This document shows positions 51,109-58,668 of a DNA stretch of 58,668 nucleotides, one piece after another (position 1 is the first letter of the stretch; each line of letters begins with the position of its first letter). Both the position numbers and the translations under genes were made by a program. Source of the DNA: Clostridiales bacterium (lineage in GTDB: Bacteria; Acidobacteriota; Aminicenantia; Aminicenantales; UBA8522); the NCBI GenBank assembly GCA_029907205.1, contig JARYMI010000019.1:1-58668 (forward strand), read 5' to 3'. The notes under the pieces are model-generated. The model saw nothing but the letters and a program-made list of their open reading frames with translations, was not told the origin of the DNA and ran no database searches.

Positions 51109-53016
51109 ATGTCTAAGAAAATTATGACCTGGCTTATGAGTTTCTTTGTTCTGTTTCTCTCCGCCCTATGCATTGAACAACTCTCATCTTACGCAGGGGC
51201 TCAGAGTTTTAGCTCAGGCCTCGAAAAAAAACCCAGCGCTTCCAAGGCTCAGAGATCGGGAACTCCAGAGGCTCAATTAGACCCCAAGGTCGCCGCAAAA
51301 TTAAAGAAATTTCGCTTCTTTTTGAACGCAGAAATGAAAAAATGGGAAGTCCCGGGAATGGGCGTGGGAATCATCAAGGATGGGAAAATCGTCCTTGCTG
51401 AGGGATTCGGATACCGAAATCTCGAGAAAAAGCTTCCGGTAACGCCAAACACTATCTTTGCCATCGGGTCAGCAAGCAAAGCGTTTACGACGATGGGCAT
51501 CGGCATCCTCGCTGAACAGGGAAAAATCGAATGGGACAAACCAGTGCGTTTGTACATGCCGGAATTTAAGCTAAAGGACGAAATCGCTACAGAGCGGATG
51601 ACCATCCGAGATCTTGTCTGTCATCGCTCCGGGCTGCCCAGACACGACCTCCTCTGGTATGGTTCGTCGCTCAGCCGAAAAGATCTCGTTGACCGGCTTC
51701 AGTACCTAGACTTCAGCACGGACATTCGGTCCACCTTCCAGTATAACAATTTGATGTATCTGACAGCGGGGTACATCGTCGGGCGATTGACAGACAGCTC
51801 CTGGGAGGAATTTACCAGGAAAAGAATCTTTGAACCTTTGGGGATGACCAGAAGCAATTTCTCCGTTGAGGATTCTCAGAAAACGGATGATTATGCTCTC
51901 CCCTATATGAAAAGGGATAATGTTGTGACTGAAATTCCGTTTAGAAATATCGACGCTGTCGGTCCTGCCGGTTCGATAAACTCCTGCGTTGTTGATATGC
52001 TCAAGTGGGTACGTTTTAACCTCGATAAGGGGAAGGTTGGTGACACTCAGATCATCTCCGAAGCCGGGCATAAAGAAATGTACACGCCGGCAATGTTCAT
52101 GAGGGAACCGATACTTTCGGTCCAGCCGGACGGGCAATCCAACATGGGCTACGGGCTTGGATGGTTTTTAGAAAGTTACAGGGGCCACAGGCTCGTTCAT
52201 CATGGAGGATCTATCGACGGCTTCTATTTCTTAAATGCCTTTCTCCCGGGGGACGGACTCGGCGCCGTCATCCTTAGCAACCTGTCGGGCACACCCCTTC
52301 TTTACATCACGATGGGCTATATCCTGGATATGATGCTCGACCTTGATCCCGTGTGGGAAAAGATCAGCCAGGAAAGATTTGAAAAAGCCGAGAAGGACCG
52401 AGAAAAAGCGGAAGAGGAAAAAAAGAAAAAGGAAGAAGAGCGTGTGCAGGGAACAAAGCCTTCGCACTCTCTCGATGCCTATGCCGGAGAATACGAAAAC
52501 GCGGCTTATGGAATTATCCCCATTGAGTTGAAAGACGGCTCACTCTCGGGAAAATTCAACTCCTTCGAATTCGCCTTGGAGCACTGGCACTACGATGTAT
52601 TTAAAGCTGTGGCCCCCAAGTCCAGAGCATCGGCTGTGGACGGCCTCCTGTTGGCTTTCCATACGAATATCAAAGGGGATATCGACAGCATTTCTATTCC
52701 TCTTGAGCCGACAGCCAAGGCAATTCTTTTCGCAAAAAAAGCTCCTGAAGAAATGAAAGATCCCAAGTTTCTCTCTCAGTTTATCGGCGATTACGAAGTG
52801 ATGGGGGTGGTGATTTCTGTTTCACTGAAAGGGAATGCCCTATTTGTCTCAATTCCCAGCCAGCCAACTGTCGAGCTTGTTCCCTACAAAGGGACCGAGT
52901 TCATGCTCAAGGGACTTCAGGGCGTGAGCGTGAAATTTATTTTGGAAAAAGGCCAGACAACCGAAATTGTCGTCAGCCAGCCTCAGGGAACATTCAGGGG
53001 AAAAAAGAAAAGTTAA
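51109..53016 (+). CDS. Exported serine hydrolase with DUF3471-like tail
   Basis: 635 residues with a signal peptide (IMTWLMSFFVLFLSALCIE). Motifs: GSASKAFTTMG (SxxK), FQYNNLMYLTAGYIV (YxN) and LVHHGGSIDGF (HxG). The beta-lactamase-like domain (70-430) is followed by a lysine/glutamate-rich linker (about 420-450) and a DUF3471-type domain (SLDAYAGEYENAAYGIIPIE). The highly charged linker probably separates the two domains. It is the largest of three paralogues in the window. Confidence 0.87.
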   Translation: MSKKIMTWLMSFFVLFLSALCIEQLSSYAGAQSFSSGLEKKPSASKAQRSGTPEAQLDPKVAAKLKKFRFFLNAEMKKWEVPGMGVGIIKDGKIVLAEGFGYRNLEKKLPVTPNTIFAIGSASKAFTTMGIGILAEQGKIEWDKPVRLYMPEFKLKDEIATERMTIRDLVCHRSGLPRHDLLWYGSSLSRKDLVDRLQYLDFSTDIRSTFQYNNLMYLTAGYIVGRLTDSSWEEFTRKRIFEPLGMTRSNFSVEDSQKTDDYALPYMKRDNVVTEIPFRNIDAVGPAGSINSCVVDMLKWVRFNLDKGKVGDTQIISEAGHKEMYTPAMFMREPILSVQPDGQSNMGYGLGWFLESYRGHRLVHHGGSIDGFYFLNAFLPGDGLGAVILSNLSGTPLLYITMGYILDMMLDLDPVWEKISQERFEKAEKDREKAEEEKKKKEEERVQGTKPSHSLDAYAGEYENAAYGIIPIELKDGSLSGKFNSFEFALEHWHYDVFKAVAPKSRASAVDGLLLAFHTNIKGDIDSISIPLEPTAKAILFAKKAPEEMKDPKFLSQFIGDYEVMGVVISVSLKGNALFVSIPSQPTVELVPYKGTEFMLKGLQGVSVKFILEKGQTTEIVVSQPQGTFRGKKKS

Positions 53017-53067
53017 AAGTAGCCGTTCGCCAGGGGTCTTTCCATAAAGGACGTGAGCGATTTTCCC

Positions 53068-54180
53068 CTACTTGACGGTCATCCGCTCGCACCGCTTTAG
53101 GAACGCTCCGTCGATATCAGCTCCGTGCCCGGGGGTATCGGGAAGGTTGATCTCCCCTGCGTTATACTCAGCTCCTCCAATGACAGGGTCTTCTTTAAGA
53201 GCCATGTGGCCGTCGAGGTCGGCATAGCAGATGTTCGGCCGGGAGGAGACGAGGTGCGCCGCAGCGGTTAAACCGAGTCTTGTTTCCATCATGCATCCCA
53301 CCATGCAGTGGATGCCCGCTCCTTCAGCAATCGCGTTAATCTTCAGAGCCGTGTGGATCCCTCCAGCCTTGGCGAGTTTAATGTTGAAATAATCGCAACA
53401 ACCCATCGTAGCCAGCTTGAAGGCATCATGATGGTCAAAGAGTGACTCATCGGCCATGATGGCGATGGAAGTATTTTGGCGAATGCGGCGCATGTTCTCA
53501 TAGTCCCAGCGTGCGATGGGCTGTTCGCAGTACTCGATTCTCATTGGTTCCAGGGCCTTGAGCACGTTGACAGCGGTCTGGTAATCCCAACCCTGGTTGG
53601 CATCTATCCTTATGGGAAGTTTCTCGCCGATGGCTTTCCTTATTTTTCTTATCCGTTCAATGTCACGGTCTGTGGTTTCGCCGAGTTTGACCTTAATTGC
53701 CTTGAATCCCTGATTCTTGTAGGCGACCGCCTTTGTCGCCATGTCATCTGGCTCGGAAATTCCTATCGTGTTATCAGTCCAGAAGGAACGCTTCCCACCT
53801 CCAAGGACTGCGTAAAGAGGCAGTCCTGATACTTTCCCCAGGAGGTCGTAAAGAGCCATGTCAAACCCACTTCGGAGAGTGCTGTTGTGAACCAGAAATC
53901 CTGAGAGTTCCCTTATTCTTGTTTCTATGTCAAGCGGATGTTTACGAAGGATGATCTTGGCCAGATCAGATGCCCCAGCGAGGCTTATCGCTTGTGTCTC
54001 GCCAGTGATTCCCCAGGTGGGGTTAGCTTCTCCCGTCCCGTAAAGACCTGTATCTGTGTTTATCCTTATAAACAAGCTTTGGGCGCTCCGGATTTCCATG
54101 ATGGCAATCCGGAATGGTTCTTTGAGCTCGATATAAGATTTGTAGATATCGACGCTTGTGATTTTCGGTGCCTGTTTCAT
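53068..54180 (-). CDS. Dipeptide epimerase, enolase superfamily
   Basis: 370 residues of the muconate-lactonising-enzyme subgroup. Active-site residues are all there: IKVKLG (Lys-x-Lys), RIDANQGW (Asp), YCEQP (Glu), IMADES (Asp) and IKLAKAGG (Lys). With lysines on both sides of the barrel, this points to racemisation or epimerisation, most likely of L-Ala-D/L-Glu or related dipeptides from peptidoglycan. The neighbourhood (serine hydrolase, papain-like protease) agrees with peptide metabolism. It is divergent from the protease gene. Confidence 0.85.
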   Translation of the reverse strand: MKQAPKITSVDIYKSYIELKEPFRIAIMEIRSAQSLFIRINTDTGLYGTGEANPTWGITGETQAISLAGASDLAKIILRKHPLDIETRIRELSGFLVHNSTLRSGFDMALYDLLGKVSGLPLYAVLGGGKRSFWTDNTIGISEPDDMATKAVAYKNQGFKAIKVKLGETTDRDIERIRKIRKAIGEKLPIRIDANQGWDYQTAVNVLKALEPMRIEYCEQPIARWDYENMRRIRQNTSIAIMADESLFDHHDAFKLATMGCCDYFNIKLAKAGGIHTALKINAIAEGAGIHCMVGCMMETRLGLTAAAHLVSSRPNICYADLDGHMALKEDPVIGGAEYNAGEINLPDTPGHGADIDGAFLKRCERMTVK

Positions 54181-54256
54181 GATCGTTCCTCCTTTGTCGG
54201 TATGTGTATCCTTTATTTCGTATTCATGTCAAGCATTTGCTAACACCTCCCGGTCG

Positions 54257-54286
54257 TTGACAATAATTTTCTTGCTGATATATATT
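54257..54286 (+). promoter_or_regulatory. Promoter for the papain-like protease
   Basis: TTGACA (54257-54262), an 18-base spacer and TATATT (54281-54286), in the gap between the epimerase and protease genes. Confidence 0.55.
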
Positions 54287-54358
54287 GTCGCTGTTGGCAA
54301 AAACGAATCATCATGACGACGATGGTCAGATGAAAGGATCTCTCGGAGAGGAAGTGAC

Positions 54359-56173
54359 ATGAGAAAGAGAGTGGTCTTGATTTCAATCATGATAATTGCG
54401 TTCAGCCTCGTCGCTTGGCTCAGTGAAGAGAACAAAATTCCTTCCGTTGCTCCTCTGAATGAAGAATTTCTGAAAATCCAAAAAGAACCGGCGTTAATTC
54501 TGTTAACGCGATATTCCGATGACGGCCGTCCTTTAGGGTTATTGCCGAGTCCCCATGACATTTCTCATCTCAGGATCCCTCCGCCCCCGGGAATAATGAC
54601 TCTGGCGAATGTTTTTGAAATGCCGGGCAGGCAGACGGAATATTTATCCAGAGAGAAAGGCAAGAACATTCCTCGGGTTTCAGTTGAGAGTTTTCCCCCT
54701 TCTTATGATTTGCGCACAAAAAACAAGCTCACTTCTGTGAAAAATCAGGCAAACTGCGGATCGTGCTGGGCCTTCGCCACCTACGCTTCCCTCGAATCAT
54801 TCTTGTTGCCTTCAGAGAACTGGGATTTTTCTGAGCAGAACCTGATTGATAAACATGAATTCGACTACGGGCCGTGCGTGGGGGGTCACATCTATATGTC
54901 GACAGCTTATCTTTCCAGGTGGAGCGGGCCAATCAAGGAAGAAGATGACCCCTACATCTACTCATCCTCCGGGCTCACGGTAAGAAAGCACGTTCAAGAT
55001 GTAATCTTCATTCTTCCAAGACCGGGTTATTTAGCTAACGATATTATCAAAGAAACGATCATGAACCACGGCGCTATTTACGCGAGCATGTATTATGTAA
55101 GCTCTTTCTACAACTTGGTGAACAGAGCGTATTATAACAGCGGCACCAAAGAAGGCGGTCATGCCGTGGCCATTGTCGGCTGGGATGACAACTTTGACAG
55201 AAATAAGTTCAATACACCGCCGCCCGGAAACGGAGCGTTTATCGTTAAGAATAGTTGGGGAACGACGTGGGGAGAAAGCGGCTATTTTTATGTTTCCTAT
55301 TATGATGAATTTCTTGCCAAGAGAGATCTGAGCGCGGCGGTAAAAGCAGAAACGCCGACCAACTACCAGGTCGTTTATCAATATGACCCCTTAGGATGGA
55401 TATCTTCTCTTGGTTACGGGGTTGAAACAGCCTGGTTTGCCAACATTTTTACGGCAAACTCGACTTTCCCCTTAACGGCCGTCGGCTTTTATGCTTCGTC
55501 CGCTTTAAGCTCGTACGAAATTTTCATTTATACGGACGTCACCGACGAGCAACCCAGGAGCGGAGCTCTTGTTAGCGTCAAAAGCGGCAACCTGACTTCT
55601 CCCGGTTACTTCACGATTCCTTTAGATAGAAGTGTTTCGCTTAAAGTCAATCAAAAGTTTTCAGTTGTGGTCAGATTATCAACTGGCAACTATAATTATC
55701 CCATACCATTCGAGAGGCCTCTCTCGAATTACAGCAGCAGGGCTACGGCTAACGCGGGTGAGAGTTTTATTAGCTATGATGGCGTCGCCTGGAGTGACCT
55801 TCATACCTCCTGGGATGGCAGGTACAGGAATTCGAATGTCTGTCTTAAAGCCTATGCCGGATACCCGCCCCTTTATCCTCCGTCAGGCGTTGCGCTCCAA
55901 AGGCTGGAAAACAACTTCGTTTTTTTCAAAGAATACATCAATCGGCTGACGTGGCAAGCGAACCCACAAAACAAGACAAATGTGATTGCCTACAGGATTT
56001 ATAGGAAAAATAGGGGGGCCGCTGATAAGACGTTTCAGTTGATTGCCGAAGTGACGAATTCCGTGTTCATGTACGATGACAGGGGGTTAAAAAAGACCGA
56101 CTTTTATTCGTATTGGCTCACGGCGGTAGACGATTATGGCCGGGAAAGCGAACCGGCCACCGTAAGCAATTAA
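54359..56173 (+). CDS. Secreted C1 (papain-like) cysteine protease with lectin-like and FN3-like domains
   Basis: 604 residues. Signal or anchor (LISIMIIAFSLVAW), a propeptide-like segment, then the catalytic domain: NQANCGSCWAFA (Cys136), GGHAVAIVGWDD (His) and IVKNSWGTTWGESGYF (Asn). A domain of the lectin-like C1-associated type follows (VVYQYDPLGWISSLGYG to about residue 500), and a fibronectin-III-like domain ends the protein (NRLTWQANPQNKTNVIAYRI). It is probably a surface or secreted protease. The next gene begins a few bases downstream. Confidence 0.9.
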   Translation: MRKRVVLISIMIIAFSLVAWLSEENKIPSVAPLNEEFLKIQKEPALILLTRYSDDGRPLGLLPSPHDISHLRIPPPPGIMTLANVFEMPGRQTEYLSREKGKNIPRVSVESFPPSYDLRTKNKLTSVKNQANCGSCWAFATYASLESFLLPSENWDFSEQNLIDKHEFDYGPCVGGHIYMSTAYLSRWSGPIKEEDDPYIYSSSGLTVRKHVQDVIFILPRPGYLANDIIKETIMNHGAIYASMYYVSSFYNLVNRAYYNSGTKEGGHAVAIVGWDDNFDRNKFNTPPPGNGAFIVKNSWGTTWGESGYFYVSYYDEFLAKRDLSAAVKAETPTNYQVVYQYDPLGWISSLGYGVETAWFANIFTANSTFPLTAVGFYASSALSSYEIFIYTDVTDEQPRSGALVSVKSGNLTSPGYFTIPLDRSVSLKVNQKFSVVVRLSTGNYNYPIPFERPLSNYSSRATANAGESFISYDGVAWSDLHTSWDGRYRNSNVCLKAYAGYPPLYPPSGVALQRLENNFVFFKEYINRLTWQANPQNKTNVIAYRIYRKNRGAADKTFQLIAEVTNSVFMYDDRGLKKTDFYSYWLTAVDDYGRESEPATVSN

Positions 56174-56184
56174 GGAGAATGATC

Positions 56185-56757
56185 GTGAAAAAAATTCTTT
56201 TGATTTCGATAATGTTCGTCGGCCTGGCTTCGGGACCTTTTGCAGCGAATTCTGATTTTCATCTTGAGGCGGGCGCTCTCTATGGATCTAGGTCTATCGC
56301 CGATTCAGGCCTCAAAAGCATTTATGGGGAAGGACTTGTCTATTTTCCCTACGCAGGCATCACGTGGAAGGGGGTTTTGATCGGCGGCGGCTACGAAGGC
56401 GGGTATTCAAAGAGTGGAACTATTGGGCTGTATGAAGAAGCGTCGTCGCTGAAGATCAGCGGGTTCGAGTTTTTTATCGGCTATGTCATCAGAATAAAAA
56501 TCATCGCTCCCTATATAAAGCTTGGCTATGGATCCTATTCCTACCAGCAAAAAGTTGACAGCCCTTATGTCGAGAGTTTCAAAGTCGATCACAAAAAAAC
56601 GGCCGTCAGTATAGGGGGAGGAATTAGATTATATCCTTTCAAGAATCTCCTTCTCATGGGGGAAGCGAAATATGTCCCGTTGAAAGTCATGCCCTTTGAT
56701 GTGGAAGTCGACCTCAGCGGCTTGCGGCTCTTGGCAGGCATAGGCCTTTCTATCTAA
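56185..56757 (+). CDS. Small outer-membrane beta-barrel protein
   Basis: 190 residues from the GTG at 56185, seven bases after AAGGAG; the ATG at 56179 is too close to that site. Signal peptide (ILLISIMFVGLASGPFAA), then alternating strands with Gly and Tyr (VLIGGGYEGGYSKSGT, FFIGYVIRIKIIAPYIKLGY, VSIGGGIRLYPFKNLLLMGE) ending in a hydrophobic strand. It is an eight-stranded OmpX/OmpW-like barrel by appearance. It is only 12 bases after the protease gene and is probably co-transcribed with it. Confidence 0.7.
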   Translation: MKKILLISIMFVGLASGPFAANSDFHLEAGALYGSRSIADSGLKSIYGEGLVYFPYAGITWKGVLIGGGYEGGYSKSGTIGLYEEASSLKISGFEFFIGYVIRIKIIAPYIKLGYGSYSYQQKVDSPYVESFKVDHKKTAVSIGGGIRLYPFKNLLLMGEAKYVPLKVMPFDVEVDLSGLRLLAGIGLSI

Positions 56758-56963
56758 GATGTCGAGGTGATTCTATCAAATCTTTGCGATGCTGTCGCGG
56801 TTTCGCCTGAATTTGCCAATAAGCGGAAAAAAGAGAAACGCATTCTTCTGCTCGTCACCGACGGGAGTGAAAACGACAGCCTGTGCACGCGTTGAAAAAG
56901 GATCAAACAAGATGTATATAAAAGAAAGAAGAACCAAGAACAGGCGAGTGGAAATACTGGTAT

Positions 56964-57464
56964 ATGAATAATGTAAAACCGGACCTTGGCTATTCAGAAG
57001 CGGTCATCGACCACTTCCAGAACCCTCGAAACGTCGGCAAAATCGAGCATCCGGAAGGAATCGGCCGGATCATTAACCCTGTCTGCGGAGACGTGACAGA
57101 ACTCTACCTGCGCATAAAAGGTGGAACAATCGAAGGAGCCACATTCCAATCCCTGGGCTGCGCGGTGACCATCGCTTCGGCCTCAGTGTTCACTGAGAAA
57201 ATCAAGGGCTGCGAGCTATCCACGCTTATTTCGGGACAGGATGAGGAAGTGGTAAGGCGACTGGTTGGCCTTATCGAGAGCGACCTGGGAGAGCTTCCGG
57301 CCCAGAAGCTTCATTGCCCGCCGGCCACTGTTCAGGCTTTCCTCGAGGCAGTCGAGCAGCATAGTCAAAAAGAAGGAAACATGGAGCTTGCTGCAAGGAT
57401 AAAAGCGTTGGTTCCGCTGGTCTCAAATTACTACAAGCGCGGCACGAAGAGAGACGGTGAATGA
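56964..57464 (+). CDS. NifU/IscU-like Fe-S scaffold protein
   Basis: 166 residues. SEAVIDHFQNPRNVGKIE, NPVCGDVTELYLRIKG, ATFQSLGCAVTIASASVFTE and LHCPPATVQAFLEAV give the three conserved cysteines and the Asp of the IscU fold. A C-terminal extension of 40 residues carries no NifU-type Cys pair. It assembles or delivers Fe-S clusters. No IscS, Suf or Fur gene is visible beside it; the adjoining gene is an alcohol dehydrogenase. Confidence 0.85.
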   Translation: MNNVKPDLGYSEAVIDHFQNPRNVGKIEHPEGIGRIINPVCGDVTELYLRIKGGTIEGATFQSLGCAVTIASASVFTEKIKGCELSTLISGQDEEVVRRLVGLIESDLGELPAQKLHCPPATVQAFLEAVEQHSQKEGNMELAARIKALVPLVSNYYKRGTKRDGE

Positions 57465-57492
57465 TACCAGCCTTTACGGGAAGGGTTTTCAG

Positions 57493-58521
57493 ATGAAGGC
57501 CATGGTCATGACAAAAATCTGCGACCTTCGCCAGGAGAGAACGCCTCTCGAATTTATAGATGTGCCGAAGCCCACGCCCCGAGAAGGGGAGGTTTTGCTC
57601 AAAGTCCTGGCCTGCGGCGTCTGCCACACCGAGCTTGATGAGGTCGAGGGAAGGATGCCTCCGCCTCGCCTGCCTATCATTCTCGGCCACCAGGTCGTGG
57701 GAAGGGTAGAAGAGATTGACCGGGGAACTGCAAGAATCAAGGTCGGAGACAGGGTTGGCGTCGCCTGGATTTTCTCAGCGTGCGGCCGGTGCACGTTTTG
57801 TCTGAGCGGACAGGAGAACCTCTGCCCCGATTTTCGCGGCACGGGAAGAGATGCCGATGGCGGCTATGCTGAATACATGACAGTTCGCGAGGATTTCGCT
57901 TACGCCATACCTGGGGTCTTTACCGACGTCGAAGCGGCGCCTCTTCTCTGTGCCGGCGCTATCGGCTGTCGCTCCTTGAAACTCGCCGGCCTCAAAGACG
58001 GCCAGAACCTCGGCCTGACTGGCTTCGGAGCCTCGGGGCATCTTGTTCTCCTCATGGTCAGGCACAGATATCCAAACACCAAAGTCTATGTTTTTGCCAG
58101 GGCGGAAAAAGAGCGCGTTTTTGCGAGAGAGCTGGGAGCGGTCTGGGCGGGTGGGACAGAGGATCTTTCACCCGAAAAGCTTGAAGCCATCATTGACACG
58201 ACTCCGGTGTGGAAGCCGGTCGTGGAAGCCCTGAAGAACCTGGCAAGCGGCGGCAGGCTTGTCATCAACGCCATCCGCAAGGAGGAAGGGGACAAAGACT
58301 GCCTGCTCGAGCTCGATTATCCCGCCCACCTCTGGATGGAAAAAGAGATCAGGAGCGTGGCCAACGTGACGAGGGCGGATGTGGCTGAGTTTTTAGAGCT
58401 GGCAGCAGAGATCCCCCTTAAGCCTGAGGTAGAAGTCTACCCGCTCGAGGAAGCAAACAAGGCCCTGCTCGAGATCAAGGAGCGAAAAATCCGCGGCGCT
58501 AAGGTCCTCCGCATCGGATAG
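57493..58521 (+). CDS. Zinc-dependent alcohol dehydrogenase (MDR family)
   Basis: 342 residues from the ATG at 57493, the usual MKAMV start of this family; a GTG at 57457 would add 12 residues and overlap the previous gene. Catalytic zinc site: ACGVCHTELDEVEG (Cys) and ILGHQVVG (His), the usual Glu after that His being Gln; structural zinc: CGRCTFCLSGQENLC. The nucleotide-binding region is GLTGFGASGHLVLL. The likely substrate is a primary alcohol/aldehyde, with NAD or NADP undetermined. It follows the NifU-like gene in the same direction. Confidence 0.85.
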   Translation: MKAMVMTKICDLRQERTPLEFIDVPKPTPREGEVLLKVLACGVCHTELDEVEGRMPPPRLPIILGHQVVGRVEEIDRGTARIKVGDRVGVAWIFSACGRCTFCLSGQENLCPDFRGTGRDADGGYAEYMTVREDFAYAIPGVFTDVEAAPLLCAGAIGCRSLKLAGLKDGQNLGLTGFGASGHLVLLMVRHRYPNTKVYVFARAEKERVFARELGAVWAGGTEDLSPEKLEAIIDTTPVWKPVVEALKNLASGGRLVINAIRKEEGDKDCLLELDYPAHLWMEKEIRSVANVTRADVAEFLELAAEIPLKPEVEVYPLEEANKALLEIKERKIRGAKVLRIG

Positions 58522-58586
58522 AAACCGGTTCATCTCCCTATTTGAGAAGCGATGGACTGCTCAGCCGCGGCGTTATCCTAAAGCCA

Positions 58587-58668
58587 TTAAGAAAATCTTT
58601 TAAGCTTATAGGTATAGCTTCCTCCTGTGAGCTGGCGGGTCTTTTCATAGGCGGCGATGTACATCCCG
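58587..58668 (-). CDS. Partial gene, C-terminus only
   Basis: The last 26 codons of a minus-strand gene run off the window: MYIAAYEKTRQLTGGSYTYK is followed by six more residues and a TAA stop at 58587-58589. The codon pattern looks real, but the fragment is too short to name with any confidence. Confidence 0.45.
   Translation of the reverse strand, partial: GMYIAAYEKTRQLTGGSYTYKLKRFS

Overview
The window looks like a piece of a Gram-negative bacterial chromosome of moderate GC, most plausibly Candidatus Aminicenantes or another Acidobacteriota-related lineage. The assignment rests on gene content: a TonB-dependent receptor with an N-terminal carboxypeptidase-regulatory-like domain next to a GWxTD-domain protein, several secreted serine hydrolases, twin-arginine (Tat) exported proteins of unusual type, a DUF6599-like protein beside a Tat-DUF362 protein, and 6-bladed beta-propeller lipoproteins. 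There is no rRNA, CRISPR array, prophage or intact insertion sequence. One tRNA (Ala, GGC) is present.

Layout. 0.2-1.2 kb: a HEPN/nucleotidyltransferase toxin-antitoxin pair (minus strand) with a palindrome at its start. 1.4-6.7 kb: a beta-propeller lipoprotein, a ruined beta-galactosidase gene, a Tat-exported HisC-like aminotransferase and a VapBC-type module with a palindromic operator over its promoter. 6.9-9.6 kb: a poly-gamma-glutamate synthesis operon (pgsB-pgsC-pgsW). 9.6-20.2 kb: mixed housekeeping and exported proteins (DUF72, PfkB kinase, a PTS IIA/zinc-ribbon fusion, M14 peptidase, release-factor-like protein, outer-membrane barrel, CAP protein, archaeal-type asparagine synthetase A, M20 amidohydrolase). 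20.3-26.7 kb: a tight minus-strand operon ftsH-folP-cdaA-cdaR-glmM-pdxJ that joins c-di-AMP synthesis, cell-wall precursor and cofactor genes. 27-43 kb: Tat-exported sugar-isomerase-like protein, serine hydrolases, a broken GTP-type PEP carboxykinase behind a structured leader, a sodium:solute symporter, a broken sensor kinase, a UroD-type methyltransferase and the DUF6599/DUF362 pair. 43.4-58.7 kb: tRNA-Ala, a deleted amidohydrolase opposite a GntR regulator, the TPR/GWxTD/TonB-receptor group, another serine hydrolase, a dipeptide epimerase, a papain-like protease, a small barrel protein, a NifU-like protein and a zinc alcohol dehydrogenase.

The strongest window-scale signal is recurrent gene decay by internal deletion. 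A GH2 beta-galactosidase, an exonuclease III, a sensor kinase and a metallo-amidohydrolase each keep both recognisable ends but lack the middle. pckG carries a nonsense codon plus a short frameshifting deletion, and only the 3' end of a CocE-type hydrolase remains. Either this genome is losing genes through short-homology deletions or the assembly has collapsed variant paths; read mapping over the junctions would tell. Other points of interest are the PTS IIA/zinc-ribbon fusion, two genes that appear to start at AUA or AUU, and the leader with a terminator-like stem just before pckG. All functional assignments are from reading the sequence; no database search was run.
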